Source: Ichthyophthirius multifiliis (taxonomy: Eukaryota; Ciliophora; Oligohymenophorea; Hymenostomatida). From it: 64,000 nt of DNA. The position numbers and the translations under genes are program-made. Shown here piece after piece: positions 41,686 through 55,678 of the stretch; position 1 is the first letter of the stretch; each line of letters starts with the position of its first letter. Below the pieces are notes generated by a model. That model worked only from the letters and a program-made list of their open reading frames with translations, ran no database searches and was not told where the DNA came from. The stretch covers positions 2,006 to 66,005 of the forward strand of contig NW_004087491.1 in NCBI RefSeq assembly GCF_000220395.1. The letters run 5' to 3'.

Positions 41686-43725
41686 ATGTAAAAAGAATTT
41701 ATTTTAGAATAAATAAACGACTATGAAATAAATAATATTAAATTGTCAAAAGAAGAATTTTTAAACTTAAAAATATAATACCCATAACTGTTTTTAAATA
41801 AAAAATTTATTAATTTTTAATATTTAACTACGTTTAATATATCATAAGTATTTAAAACACTTTCTTTTACCAATATATCGATAATTCACATTTCATAAGA
41901 AAATAAAAATATTTTAATTTTAGGTCATGAAAACGGTAATATATAAGTTTTCGATAAACTCGAAAAAATACATGAAATTGGAAAAACTAGAAATAAAAAC
42001 GGAAAAGTAACTCATATCGATATTTTTAAAGAAAATATATTAATTGGTTATTAAAGTGGTTATATATGCATTTTTAGTTTAAAAAAAAAGAATACAATTG
42101 TAAAAATAAAATAATTTTTAGGAAAAGAATTATTTTCATTGTCTTTTTTAAAATTTTAAAAAGTAGAAAATATTTGTTTTTTAGTTAGAAATGAAAAAGT
42201 TGAAGTTTAAAGGAAAATTTTATTTTTTTAGAAAAAAAATAACTCCATTATTTTAACATGAAAATAATTTAATTTTACATTCGAAATTTTTCCTTTTAAA
42301 AAAATATTAAAATATTATATTTTAGGCTATATTTTTCTAAGATTTTATATAGTTTTTTATTCATTATTATTAGTAAAAACCGATAAAATTTATGACAATT
42401 GATATAAAATATTGTAATAATATATTACCTTCTGTATAATTTAACGAAAAATATATAGTAATAGGTGAAGGATAATAAATTACTAGTATAAAATATAATA
42501 TTAAATTAAATAATTAAAAAGAAATACTGGTAAATAAAAGCAAGTCATATTTTTTTTTACAACCTAATTATTACATTATATATTGTGGATTTATTAATGA
42601 AAATATATTATGTGTTTTAAATAATATATGGAGCATTTTTTTGGTTGATATTAATAAATTTTAATAAAAAGCATATTTTTTTAATACTGAAAGATACCAT
42701 TTTCCTATATTTTGGTAAAGTGATTCTATAGGAGAACTTAAATATGAAAAAAATATAAAAAATATAAAAAATTATGAAAATTATGTTTTTTTATAGGATA
42801 ATTGTGTAAAATATATATATTAAATATAATGATTATTATATAAAGATTAATATAATAAATAATGATAACGAAATATTTTAAGGAAATATAATAAATTGGA
42901 AAGAAATAATAAAAAAATAAATATAAAAATAATAAAATTTCGATTCTAATTAAAACTATGAAGCTTTTGAATTTTGTCTAAGTATATATAATAATGAATT
43001 TCCTTAATATTAAAATATAAAAAAAGAATAGATATAAGTATAATTATTAAATAAATATATAATATTTATATATATATAAATATATATTAATATTTATATA
43101 TATATTTATATTTATATTTATATTTATATTTATATTTATATTTATATTTATATATATTAGAATTTTTTATAACAATAAATTTAAGCATTTTCTAAATATA
43201 TGATATAAACAAATTAAATATCTTAACTAACAGTAACTAATATTTTAAAATATTTAATATTTTCAAATAACTATTAATATATATTTTCTACCTTTTAAGA
43301 ATTATTTAAAATCACAAAAAATCTCAAAAATATTTTTTTAGAGTCTTTTCGTCCTTATATATTATTATCATTTTTAAAATAAATTCCTTACAAAAAAACA
43401 CTTAAATAAATAATTAAATATTATTAAGAAAATGATAAAATTATATATCTACTTCTTTCCAATATAGAAATAAACAAATAAGATATCAATATATTAACCG
43501 AAATATGTACCAAATATAACCTAATAACACCTATAATTTACTTATAAACAAATTTCGAACCACATAATACACTAACCCCTCTATAAATAATGAAAAAAAA
43601 CTTTAATTTAACCTAAAACATATTTAAAGAGTTATAAATTTTCTGGTATTTAAGATTTTCTTTATTCGGTTTAATTTTTCCTAATAAAAAAATGGATTTT
43701 TCAACATATGAAAAAGTACTTAAAA

Positions 43726-43777
<52 letters not shown>

Positions 43778-45392
43778 TATTTTAGATATTATTTAATGGA
43801 TTTTTTTAGATTAAGAAAATTTAAATTTTCTTTTCGAAAAAAACGAAAATTTAACTTTTGAAATTTTAATTTTATTTTTTAAAGGTATTGCTACATAATT
43901 TTATGACAAAATTTAATAAATTTTAAACTAAAATTAATTAAAACATTTTTTTCTTTAAAAAATATAAAAATACGACTTTTCTCCCCTCTTTTATATATTT
44001 CTAATATATATAAACGAAAAAGATATCCAAATTAATAAAAAATAAGCAATATTAGCCATAAAAGCATTAGTAAATTACCCCCAAATAGCTTTTTTTCAAC
44101 AAAACTATCTATAATAAATAAAATTTAAATAAGATTAAGCCATAAAAATGTTAAAAAATATACAAGATGATTTATATAAAGAAGATATATAAAATTTAAT
44201 ATAAGAAATATGCGGAAAAAGTCCTTTTTTGGAACTTGAGGCCTTTTTATATTACAAAAACGGTAATTTTTGTGATTTAATTAAAGTTTTTTGTTATTAA
44301 GAGAGATGTTTAAACTAAAAAATGAAGGTTTTTGAGTATTTAAATGATTGTTTTTTGGATGAAAAAAACGTATAAAAAATACAGGAAATTTTCGCATAAA
44401 ATATCGAATTTTTATATAAAATAAATTCTAAAAAAACTTTAATTTTTTTAAAGGAAAAAATTTAACATTAAAATCATTTTGAAAAAATAATTGAAAAAAC
44501 TTAATTTTTTTAAAAATTCCAATTTAAAATTCTCAAAATTTTCATCAAAAAATTCCCTTCAAAATTATTTTAAATTGAAAGTATATTTTTTTAACTTTCT
44601 TGTAAATTTTAAAGGAAAAAAATCATTAAATTTCTTTAAAAATATCAATATGATTAATAATAAGTCTTAAAAATTCTAAAAAAAGAAAATATTTGGGAAG
44701 CTTAGGCTTTTCTATATTTAAAAATGGGTAATTTAGTATAAGTTTTAGACGTTTATGTTAATATATTGAATGATTTTTTACTTAAAAATTTAGAAAAAGC
44801 TTAAAATGTATTTAATATGGGTTTAAAGTTACTAAGATCATTAAAAATATAAAGAAATGAAGAAAATGATGTATATAATTACTTTTTTTTATAAAAAATA
44901 AAAAAAGTACAATATATATAATATTTTAAACAGGAATTATGGTTTTTTTGGATAGATAAGATTTTTTAATTGAAATAAAATGAAAAAAATTAAAATTTAA
45001 TCAAAAATATGTAAAATTAAAGTACTTTTTACTGTTTTTTGAATGTAAATTATTCAAAATTAATTAAATAATTTTAATAAATTGCATTTTTGGAATATTT
45101 ATAAGGAGAAAATAAAAAAATTGTTTAGAAAATTTATTCGAAAATATAAATTTTGAAAAAAAAACGTTTAGATATTACTTGATATATTTAAAGAATTTAT
45201 AAATGATAAAAAATAAAGTTTAAATGAATAAAATGTAAATATAATATATAAAAAATAAGCATTTTTTTTTTAAATAAAAAGAAAAAAAGCTTTAAAATTT
45301 CATTAATGTGCAATTTCTGCCTTTTAGAATGCAAAAAAGAACATTATATATTAAAACAAAATAATTAAATATAATGTAAATAATGTTATAAA

Positions 45393-45448
<56 letters not shown>

Positions 45449-45543
45449 GTTATAATAGCAATAATATAATTATAAAAGAGGATCATATAAATAAAAGGAA
45501 TTAAATAATAAATAAATTATTAAATTATAATATTAATAATTGA
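41686..45543 (+). CDS. VPS8: VPS8, CORVET-specific tethering subunit
   Basis: VPS8 binds Rab5/Vps21-type GTPases and distinguishes CORVET from HOPS on early endosomes. ATG 41686 starts MQKEFILEQINDYEINNIKL. The N-terminal propeller contains ILGHENGNIQVFDKLEKIHE, GKVTHIDIFKENILIGYQSG and, later, QFNEKYIVIGEGQQITSIKY. The solenoid has ESFRPYILLSFLK, NIEINKQDINILTEICTKYN, the intron 43716-43775, LAIKALVNYPQIAFF and LKKENIWEAQAFLYLKMGNL, all typical of VPS8. Frame changes occur near 42255, 42400, 42835 and 43150-43290; some may be introns. The main frame meets TGA at 45180-45182. The next frame continues with CNFCLLECKKEH and CKQC, which fits the C-terminal RING of the family, then poly-Gln, so the stop at about 45541 may be the true one. 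Confidence 0.75.
43104..43152. repeat. (TTTATA)n hexamer array in VPS8
   Basis: About eight tandem copies of TTTATA lie between two VPS8 coding blocks, probably within an intron at about 43050-43160. Confidence 0.8.
45396..45449 (+). repeat. (TAA)n trinucleotide array, poly-Gln if translated
   Basis: About 18 tandem TAA/TAG units. In genetic code 6 and in the frame that carries the zinc-binding cysteines of VPS8 they encode glutamine. In the standard code this would be solid stops. Confidence 0.85.
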
Positions 45544-45669
45544 AAATAAAAAAATATATATTATATAGTTATTAATTAAAATATTAAAAAAATTAAAATA
45601 TATATTAATTAAAAAAAAAAAAAAAAATATTAACTTAACAAAGTACAAAATTAAATAAAATATAAAAAA

Positions 45670-47877
45670 ATGGGTAAAAGAAAATATAAAAAACTGGATG
45701 AAGATCGTATAATAAAAAGAAAAAGAAAAATCTAAAAAAAAGATTATATAGTAAACAAAGATCTAAAATTTCCAAAAAATAAACAATTATTAATCGAAAA
45801 CGAAGATTAAATAGCAAATGAAGAAAGCGACTATTGTTCCATATAAGAAGAAGAACAACCTTAAAAGACATTATTTGAGTAATTTTAAGAAAGTAAAAAG
45901 ATATAAAAACAATATATATACATATATATATATAAAAAATAGAAGTTCTTTAAACTAAAAATCAAAATACTATTCGAGAAGATGAAAACGAAAAAAAGAA
46001 TTACGAAAGACTGAGAAAATTTCCTAATAAAATAAACATAGAAATAACCTAATATCCACCTAATTATATAAAAAAATCGCCCGAAATATTAAAATCAGAA
46101 TATTTAAAAGAAGAAGAAAAACAAATAACATATAAACAAACAGAAAAGGAAAAACTGCGTTAAAAAATGAGCGAAATATTTAATTTAGGTTAAACTGAAA
46201 ACATAATAAACCCATATAAAAACTAAAACAAAACTAAAAGTTTAAATATATAAGATCCAATAAGAAATACACTAAATAACAATATTGAAATAAAAAATTA
46301 CGAGCCAAATACTTTCTATTAAAATTAAAAAAAAATCTCATATTCAATATAAAACAAAGAAGAATACAATTTAAACTATTCTGCATAGCAGACACTCCAA
46401 AACAAATCTAATAATTTACAAACTACTTAAATTTAAGGTCTTTTTTAACTACAAGTTATAAACTCTTTTATTGAAAATTACTTCGATTCTATTTTTATAG
46501 ACCAAAACGAAGAAAATGTTTAATAATTAAGAGAAAATTATATCAAACATATAAAAAATCATTTAAAAAATAACCCAAAACACACTGGATTTACAAAATC
46601 AAGAATTTTAATTATATTACCATTTAAAGTAAAAACAAATATATAAAAATATTAATAATAATATATAAATATATTAATAATAATATATAAATATATTAAT
46701 AATAATATAAAAATATATTAATAATAATATATAAATATTAATGGTTTATATATAAATATTAATATTAATGTTTATATAAATAATATAAAGGGAGATGCTG
46801 CTTATTTATTAGATTTATTAGAAAAACAGTTTTCTTTTAAATAATAACAAGATTCAACTAAAAAAAGACTTATAGAAGGATATTTTGATGACGATAAATA
46901 AAGAGAAGAAGTTTTCAGAATCGGAGTAAAAATTAAAGAAAATTCACTGAAATATTTTGTTCCTTTTTCCAATGATGATATTATTATAGCTTCTCCTTTA
47001 GGATTAAAACTATCTATAAATAAAACTAGTACAAAAGATACAGATTTTTCATTTTTAAGTAGTTTAGAAATACTTATTGTAGATCGTGCTCATGTTATTT
47101 TAATGTAAAATTGGTAACATATGTATGATATATTACCTTTACTTAATAAAATACCTAAACATAAATAAACAACGAATAATTTATAGGACATTGATAGTAT
47201 ATATTTAGAAAACTTATCGAAATTTTATCGTTAAACTATAATTATTAGCGAGTTTTAATTCCCTGAACTAAATAATTTTCGAGAAAATACTGTCAAAACT
47301 ATATAGGAAGCGTAGTCAGAAAACAGTACTATTTTGATAAAGAATATGAGAAAAAAACGCATTAGAATTTATAAAACTAGAAGATATAATGAGTCCAAAC
47401 TAAGATTTAGAAAAAAGGTTTGATTATTTCACAAAAAAGATATGGCCTAAATTTAATTAAGATAATATAAACAAAACAATAATATTTGTTAATTCTTATT
47501 TTGAATATGTAAAATTAAAATCATTTTTTGTAAAAGCAAATGCTCCAGTATTTGGTATTTGTGAATATTCTAAAAAGCGAGACGAATAAAGTAGAAAAGC
47601 TTAATTTTTTAATAATACACTACCATATATTTTATATACTGAAAGGAAACATTTTTATGATCCGGTTTAATTTTAGTAAATTGATAATATTTTATTTTTA
47701 TCGTTACCAAAAAATAACTTTGTATTTGATAATTTAATATCAAAGATATCAGAGAAAGGTCAAATAGTATCACTTTTTTCAAAGTATGATAGTTTTATTT
47801 TAGAAAGAATAATTGGAACTGAAAATGCGAAAGAATTTCTTGCAAATTACAATAAAGCAACAACATTTATAATATGA
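45670..47877 (+). CDS. UTP25: UTP25/DEF, small-subunit ribosome biogenesis factor
   Basis: UTP25 (digestive organ expansion factor family) is a helicase-like, inactive component of the SSU processome needed for 18S rRNA maturation in the nucleolus. ATG 45670 starts MGKRKYKKLDEDRIIKRKRK, a basic nucleolar-type N-terminus, and the stop is TGA 47875-47877. Introns are 45893-45942 (50 bp) and 46629-46790 (162 bp). Family motifs: HTGFTKSRILIILPFK, DIIIASPLGLKL, FLSSLEILIVDRAHVILMQN, YRQTIIISEFQFPELNNF, KTIIFVNSYFEYVKLKSFF and LPYILYTERKHFYDPVQF. Exon 3 needs two extra bases (one near 47290-47300, one in the A7 run 47351-47357); the sum then fits a multiple of three, about 664 residues. Ser-Tyr-Phe replaces the helicase Walker elements, as expected. 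Confidence 0.88.
46645..46740. repeat. Tandem 22-24-bp repeat in a UTP25 intron
   Basis: About four imperfect copies of a unit built from ATATTAATAATAATATATAA are followed by a partial copy. They make up most of the 162-bp intron. Confidence 0.8.
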
Positions 47878-47979
47878 AAACAAAAAAATTATTTTAGAAT
47901 AATTATATGTATATTATTTTTTATTTTTAATAATAATAAAAAAAAACATAAATATAAAAAAATTGTAATTTATAAAAAA

Positions 47980-48018
<39 letters not shown>

Positions 48019-49368
48019 AACATTTTATATTTATTTTTTAAGTCTATTTAATTATTTTTTTTTATATTTAAAATTTTTAATTTAATATTTTTAATGATTT
48101 TTATTTTAACGATTTCTTATCATTTAATTTTACATTTTTCATTATTTATTATTTTATGAATTATATAATATAAAGCGAAGATTATATATTATTTTTTTCA
48201 CAATTATAATTAAAAATATTAATTAAAATTATATTTAATAATAGAAACAAACTTGATAGTTTTTATTTTAAAATTATATATAATTAAAAACAATATTTTA
48301 ATATACTTATTATGAAACTAATATAAATTTAAAAATATAACATTAAATGAATAAACAAATTTTAAACAAAATTAAACTTTTCAAACAATGTATTATATAA
48401 TAATAACCATAATTACATAGATTTTTCTCATATTTAAAAGTTTAAAATATTATTAGTATAATAACATTAAACTTTAACTTTTATAAAAAATATTATAATA
48501 ATATTTATTAAACAATTTGATATAAAATACAATAAAAAAAATTGTAAATAAACAATCTAATATTTACTTTATGAATCTAAAATTAAATTAAAAAAAAATT
48601 AATTTTAAGGATTATTTAATTTAGAAGATTTCTAAATATAATATTAGTAAAAAAAAAAAAACAATATAAAGGTTTAATTAAAATGATATAAATATTGATT
48701 TATTAAAAATTAATGTTAAATATAATTATGTTTCAGATTAAATTTCATTGAAGATTAAAATAAATAAATTTAATACATTAAGTTCGAAAAAATTGCAATA
48801 ATAATTAATATTAATATAGATATATTAAAAAAATAATAAATAAAAAATTAAATAAAAAATATATATATAAATATATATTTGTATATGAAAATTATATATA
48901 TATATATATAATATTAAATATATATATATATATATATACATATTTTTTTAAAATATAAATTTTAAAAATATGATTAATTTACTTTTTTTTGTTTTATCAT
49001 TAAAAAAAAAATAACAAATTTAAAATATTTTTATATATATTTTTTTATGTGTTTTATTTTATTTCGTAAAAAATTAAATTATAATAAATAAATGCCATAT
49101 ACATATTTTTTTTTTTATATATATATTGTGTTTTTTAAATAAAATACCTAATTATACAAAAAAAATAAAAAATTAATATAAATATAATATATATATATAC
49201 TATTGGTTTTTTTTTTTTTTGCATATTCAACAAAATATATAATATTTTTAAATATATAATTACCTATATTGTTATAATGTAGTTTTTTATTATAAATTAC
49301 TTAAAAAAATAAATAAGACCGACATTTAATTAATAATATATATGTATATATATATATATATATATAAT
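47878..49368. other. Convergent spacer UTP25 / ATG4
   Basis: About 1.5 kb of A/T-rich DNA between two 3' ends, with TA runs near 47986-48017 and 48895-48940. No frame has the composition of a gene; both terminators must lie here. Confidence 0.65.
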
Positions 49369-50368
49369 TCATAAAACTTCAAAATCACTAGAATAGAGTT
49401 CATTTTCATATTCAACTTATTTTAAATAATCTGGTTTTACCTTTTCGACTGCCAAAAAGAAATCTTACACAAACTCTTCTTTTAACTAATCTAAAAATTA
49501 AAAGAACATTTTCAATTCTTCTTTATTTTCGAAAAAAAGTACATTACCAATAGACGAATCTATTTTTTTTTAATCTAAAACAGCATAATTTTTACAAAAA
49601 TAACTATTTTAATCCACATTATTTTAATTAAAATCCTAAACATAATGAGGGTCTAAATATATCAATTAATCTTCAATTCTTCCGACAAAAAATAACGCTT
49701 TTTTCGGTTTTCCTCCTATCATTCCTATAGAATTTTTATAATCGAATATCTTTAAAGCAATTTTTAAGTAATTTTCTTCAGTTTTCTCTAAACCAAGTTT
49801 ACACACTAAAAATAATATTAATCCATTCTTTTCAGAGGAAAACTCCATCTCTAAATCTTCAAAAATCAGAATTCTATCGCTTGAAATAGTCCTTATTTTT
49901 AGATCTTTAAACCCTTTTTTTTCATTTAAAATCTATAAAATGTAACAAATTCTAATAGGATTAAACCAATCTCCCGCTTCTAACTTAAATTCTTCCTTTC
50001 CGGCTTCACATATGTTTTATATGGAAAATAAACTGTCTTTTTTATCCTAAAATAGGTCGATTATTTCGTCTTCTTTGATTTAAAATCTTTTTAAACCTTC
50101 TGCTAAAGCCATCTATCCTACTCTTATCATACATCCCCATCCTGTATCACTAATATATTCATATTAGGGAGCTTTTAAAGGAGGGAATTTTCTTCTATAA
50201 GTTATCCAAATAATACTTTCAAACATATCTATTAAGTTTTGACGAGTTAAAAGAAGATCTTTTTCATCAGTGGAAAGTTTTTAACCTTAAAAGTAAACTT
50301 CTTAATTCTTTTAAAAAGGAGAATATTTAGATGAATTATTTAATAATTTATAGAGTAGATTTGTACTT

Positions 50369-50418
<50 letters not shown>

Positions 50419-50588
50419 TATATTTAAATATAAAAACCCGAAGTCATGAATTATTTCTAAAAATGTTTAATCGCGAATTTTTATAGATTAATCTTCTTAA
50501 TTAAATTATATTGTTTAAAATTATTCTTATATATTTTATTTTATTTATTCTTATTTTTTTCATTATTATCTATTTAAAATTCCTCCAT
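49369..50588 (-). CDS. ATG4: ATG4 cysteine protease (autophagin)
   Basis: ATG4 cleaves the ATG8 C-terminus before lipidation and later removes ATG8 from membranes. The stop is TGA 49371-49369. The body reads FESIIWITYRRKFPPL, then YISDTGWGCMIRVGQMALAE with the catalytic Cys, GDWFNPIRICYIL, SIGMIGGKPKKALFFVG and the Asp-His pair in LIYLDPHYVQ, ending FFLAVEKVKPDYLKQ. A short first exon begins at ATG 50588-50586 (MEEFQIDNNEKNKNKQN) and ends FMTSG. An intron of about 85 bp made of TA repeats follows (50364-50438). The phases of donor and acceptor differ by one base, so either the exon 1 model or one base is wrong. About 375 residues, the usual size. All active-site residues are present. Confidence 0.87.
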
Positions 50589-52444
50589 TTTTTAAGTTTT
50601 ATTAAAATAATAAATATAAATTAATATTTATATAAACAATAATATATATAGTATAATTTATATAAATATATATAAACTAAAAAAAAATTTTTTTAATATA
50701 AAAATTATAATTAATAAAAAAAATTGTAAAAAATTAATGTATTCGTTTAAAAAAAAAATATATAAATTTTATAAAATTGAAACACCATAAAAATTATTTA
50801 AATCAATAAATAAAAATAAGTTTTATAATCAATATTATGATAAAAAAATAGAATTTTTATTAATATAAAGATAATTATTAAATAATTATATTATTTTTCA
50901 TTTATTATATTTATAAAAAATTTATATAATTAAATTATTAAAGTATAATTTTTATATATTATTTTAATTTGGTTTATATTATTATATTATTTTATATTAT
51001 CATATTATTATATTATATATTAATTTTAATATATTTTTTTTTTTTAAATAAATTAAAATAAAAAAGTATTATATTTTTATTTTTATTTTATAATTAATTT
51101 ATTTTATTTAATTAAAATTTATTTTTTATAATATAAAAATATAGAATTTATAAATTATGTCATTTTTATAAATTATTTTTTATTTTTATAATAATTATTA
51201 TAATTGTTTTATAGAATTTTTTTAACCTTCTTTACATCGATCATTATAATATTTTTTTTAATTTAATGCTGTTTTATATGAACTATATATAATTTATTAT
51301 ATTGTAAATATAAAAAAAAAAGTAAAAAAAAAATAATAATATCATATTTATTATATAAATCTGAATAAATTTATTTATAAGAAATAAAATCATAAAAAAA
51401 AAAATTAATAAATAATCTTTGATATCAAAAATAATTATAAAATATAAAAAAATTGATATTTCAAAAAAAATGATTGATATACTAATAAATAAAAATATAT
51501 AAACATTAAAAAAACTTAATTATAAAATAATTTATAATAAAAAATACAATTTTCAATAAAAGATATTTAAGAAATATAATTTAATTAAAATTACTAAAAA
51601 AATTTTTATATAAAAAATAAATATAAATAATTGAATATATAAATATATAAAAAAATTAATATAAAATTAAAATAATATCCATATATATTTATATCTTTAT
51701 ATATTTATATTTTTTTATATTTATATTTAATATTATATACTTTTATTTTTATTAATTTATATATTTATAATTTTTTTATTTAAATTTTTTATATTTATTA
51801 TTTCAAAGTTTAAATATTTTTTTCGTATTTTTTTATTTTTAATTGAATATTATTTGTTAAAATTTCTTTTATATACTTTCTTATTTATTATTGTTTTATA
51901 TTTTTTATATATCATATTACTTTTAATATATGTAAATGTGTTTTGTATTATTTCATAATTTAATTTAATATTTTTCTTTTTTTTTATATTATTTATTTTA
52001 TTTTTACTTATATTTATTTATTTTTACCTTCGAATACATATTATTATATATTATATTTATTTCATTATAATTTCATTTATATTAAAATCTTAATAATTTA
52101 CTATATTATAGAATTAATAAGAATATATAAATATATAAATAAAAATATAACTTTTTACATTCAATTTTTTTCATTTTTTTATTTAAATAGACTATTTTAT
52201 GGAATTTTAATTATATTTTATTAATGAATGTATAATATTTTTTGTTTTTTTTAAAAAAACAAAATTTTGAATTTATCAATTTATATCAAATCATTTTTTT
52301 TAATCTAAAATATGAATTAATATTAATAAAAATGAAATAAAGAAATAAAAAATAATTTAATATATATTTATTATTTATAGAAAGTTAAATAAGTTAAAAA
52401 ATTAATTATTTAAAAAATATAATTAAAAATAATAAAATATTTAT

Positions 52445-52486
<42 letters not shown>

Positions 52487-52590
52487 TATAATATATATAT
52501 TTATATATAAAAAAAATTTTAAAACATGTTTAATTTTTTATATATAAAAAATATTTATCATCTATAAAAAATAAAAAATGTCATTAATTT
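50589..52590. other. Large A+T spacer without genes
   Basis: Two kilobases between the start of ATG4 and the stop of the PI4K gene. Base content is almost pure A/T, with no frame of gene-like composition and no G+C island such as that at 36941-37015. Confidence 0.7.
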
Positions 52591-54357
52591 TCAAGGCATA
52601 ATTCCATTAGTCATTTTCTAAAAATTATCATATTATTTAGTTCTCCAATTATCATAACTATCTTCCACTAATTTATTTGAATAATCTATTAACTAAATAA
52701 ATAAAAAATAAATATATATATAAAAATAATATTTATATATATATATATTTATATTTGTTAAAAAATTATTTAATAAATATACAGCTTTCTAATCTAAATT
52801 TTCCTTAAATCTTTCCCTAAAAGTACCAATATCAAATTTGTAAAAACACGGCAAATCCGACTATTCCATCATAATTTCAACTAAAAAGACAATTTCATCT
52901 ACATATTTTTACAATTCTTAGAATCCCATAAAAACGATATTTTTAAAATATTTAAATAAATCCGAATTTTTTCCTCCCATAAGTTAAACATATTCCTTTT
53001 AATAAAATCTTTATATAAAATAAATACATAAAAATACTTTTGTCAATTTAAATGGTGCATTTTCAAAATTAATCCCACCTGGTGATATACTGAACATAAA
53101 CCCATAATCAATATGAATTAAATAACCTTTATTATCAATTAAAATATTTCCATTATGCCTATCTTTAAACTACAATAAATAACATACAACCGAATACCCT
53201 GCTAGACTATCAATAAAGTTCTTTTAGGCTTTCTCAAATCCCTCTCCAAAACACTCTTAATAAAAATCCATTAAATTCGTAAAATTTGCCACTTTTTTTT
53301 TTAACCCATCAATCGAAAGTGTATTTGGTAAAAATTCCAAAATTCCTGAACTTGCTGAAGTTGCTATAATTTCATAAGGCCTTAACCATAAAGGAAGACC
53401 TGCTTTTTAAAAAATAGCTTAAAATTTACATATTAACTACATAGCTAATAGCTCTTACCTTAAATCGTCCCCTCCTTTGAATATAACAGATCTAATTTAG
53501 TAACTTTCAAAGTGAGAAAAGGGCGAGTTTTGCCTGATAACCTCCATTTTATCTTCCCATATATCCTCCCAAGGTCCAAATTTCCTCGGGAATTCTACTG
53601 TGTTCATTTTTTGGTTTTTCCCTATATTATCGTCTGCTTTAGTCAGTATTTTCTACTCAATAATATCATAATGTAGATATCTATAAATCATTTAAATATG
53701 TTTTTTTTTCGAAGGGAATTCTTTCATTATTTTATGGAAAAATTCGAGTACATCTTTTATTTTTAAGTCTTTTAATTTTACACTCTTTTTTTTATTTTCT
53801 TATTTTATATCTCTCTTTTATTCCTCTATATTTATTTCTTTATATACAGAATGTCTTCTAGTATTTCTTTTTTTAGGCTTGAAATAAATATTGAATCTTT
53901 TTAAGTTATTTTCATATATTATCTTTCTTTAAGGGTCTATAATTGTTTATTATATATGTATTTTCTTTTTCTCGTGTTTTATTAATTATTCTTAAATTTA
54001 TAAACTAGATTATTTTCTTAAAAAAAGGTTGTGAAAATTCTATATAGAGGTCTAGTTTTCAGTTTTATTAATTAAAGATTTAAATGTAAGACCTTTTTTA
54101 ACCTCTTGTACTATTTTATTTATATTTTCTTCTTCTTCTTCCTATTATTTCGCCCATTTATCGAAATTTTGGTATTTATTTATCTTTTCTTCCTTAGTAT
54201 TCTACTATATCTATTCGAAATTATCATCTATTTCTTCTTCAACTACAAAATCATCATTATTAATACTACTTTGAGTCTCATCTAATTCATTAGTATCATT
54301 TTTTTTCTTTTTAAAAGTATCAAAATCTTTAATACTAATTATAATTTATATATATAA

Positions 54358-54411
<54 letters not shown>

Positions 54412-55218
54412 TTATAATTATATTTATATTTATATTTATATTTATATATATTTACTCCACTGTTTCTACTACAACTCTATAAAGAACTCTCATTTTTGTA
54501 TTAAAACACGTAAACTCGTTTTCTATGATACGTACAATCTTTATTTTTTAATATATATTTATTAATTTTTATATTTATATGTATTTTATTTTTTAATAAA
54601 TTTTAATTATTATTTTAAAAAATACGAAATTTGAGTTAAATTGGGATGTCATTTCTTTTCTAAAAGGAACACATATTCCTTAAAATAAATTATTTCCTCT
54701 TTTATATTTATATTTACATATAATAAATATATTTATATTTAAATTTTTTACTTTTATTTATTCTTTAATTAACGTAACCATTTATTTGCTACTATCATGT
54801 AATCTTTTAGTACACTTTTTCGATTTTCTATAGGATGCTTTTTTAAAGTTAATGATATTTTTACCATATTTTAAATAAATTTGCTTATTTATGTATTATA
54901 AAATGTCCTAATATCTCTAATTTTGATTTATACTATTAAATGTTGAATATATTTGACAAATATATAATAAAAAATTAAAAAAACATTAATATTGTTCAGG
55001 ATCATTAGGCAATTATTTTTAATTATAGGTACCGTTTGCATATGATTATTCAGCACTCTTAATTATAACATATATATATACATATAAATATTCTATTTTT
55101 TACTTTTCGTAATTTTTATATCCTATTATATTCTTCTGGTATATTTTTAAGTTTTTCACTATAGGCGTCTAAAGTCCAATCAATCTAAAAAGTTAATAAT
55201 TATATTATATATATATAA

Positions 55219-55256
<38 letters not shown>

Positions 55257-55678
55257 ATAAAAATACTAATAAATATAACTCTGTACTCTTCGAACAAATA
55301 TCAATAAGAAATTTTTCAAGTGAAAGAGATCCTCTAACAATTAATAAATAACTGTTTTTATTTAAATAAAATGGTTATTAAAAATAGTAATTTATTTATA
55401 ATAAATAAATAGTAGTACCATATTTAAGTCATATAAAAATTTAAATAATATTCATTATAATTGTATAATTTATTTATTAAATAATCATGTACTCCTCTTT
55501 AATTATAAAATTAAAAAAAGTGCTAAACTAGTTTATCAGCACTAAAATTATTATCTTTATATTGCTATATTAGTTCATTTGATTTTTCTATTTGTGCTAG
55601 TAAAAAATATTAGTTCTCATGTTCTTCATCATTTTGTTCTTTTTTTAATTTATTTGGAGCTAAAAAAAACTTGCTCAT
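52591..55678 (-). CDS. PI4KB: Phosphatidylinositol 4-kinase, PI4KB type
   Basis: It makes PI4P on Golgi and endosomal membranes. ATG 55678-55676 starts [20 protein letters not shown]. The stop is TGA 52593-52591 after [16 protein letters not shown]. An N-terminal helical domain ([18 protein letters not shown]-like, [18 protein letters not shown]) is followed by [34 protein letters not shown], an acidic and basic linker, then [40 protein letters not shown] with [23 protein letters not shown] and the C-lobe. One late intron of 42 bp splits KLTK and EYVQLMGG. The metal-binding motif is DYG instead of the usual DFG; DRHNGN is intact. Several introns (near 52700-52780, 54345-54460, 54545-54640, 55205-55270) are placed only roughly, and one frame break lies near 55300. 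Confidence 0.85.

Noticed and set aside
45391-45486. Minus-strand poly-Ile membrane protein
   Set aside because: It is the reverse reading of the (TAA)n array. The plus frame encodes poly-Gln next to VPS8 cysteines.
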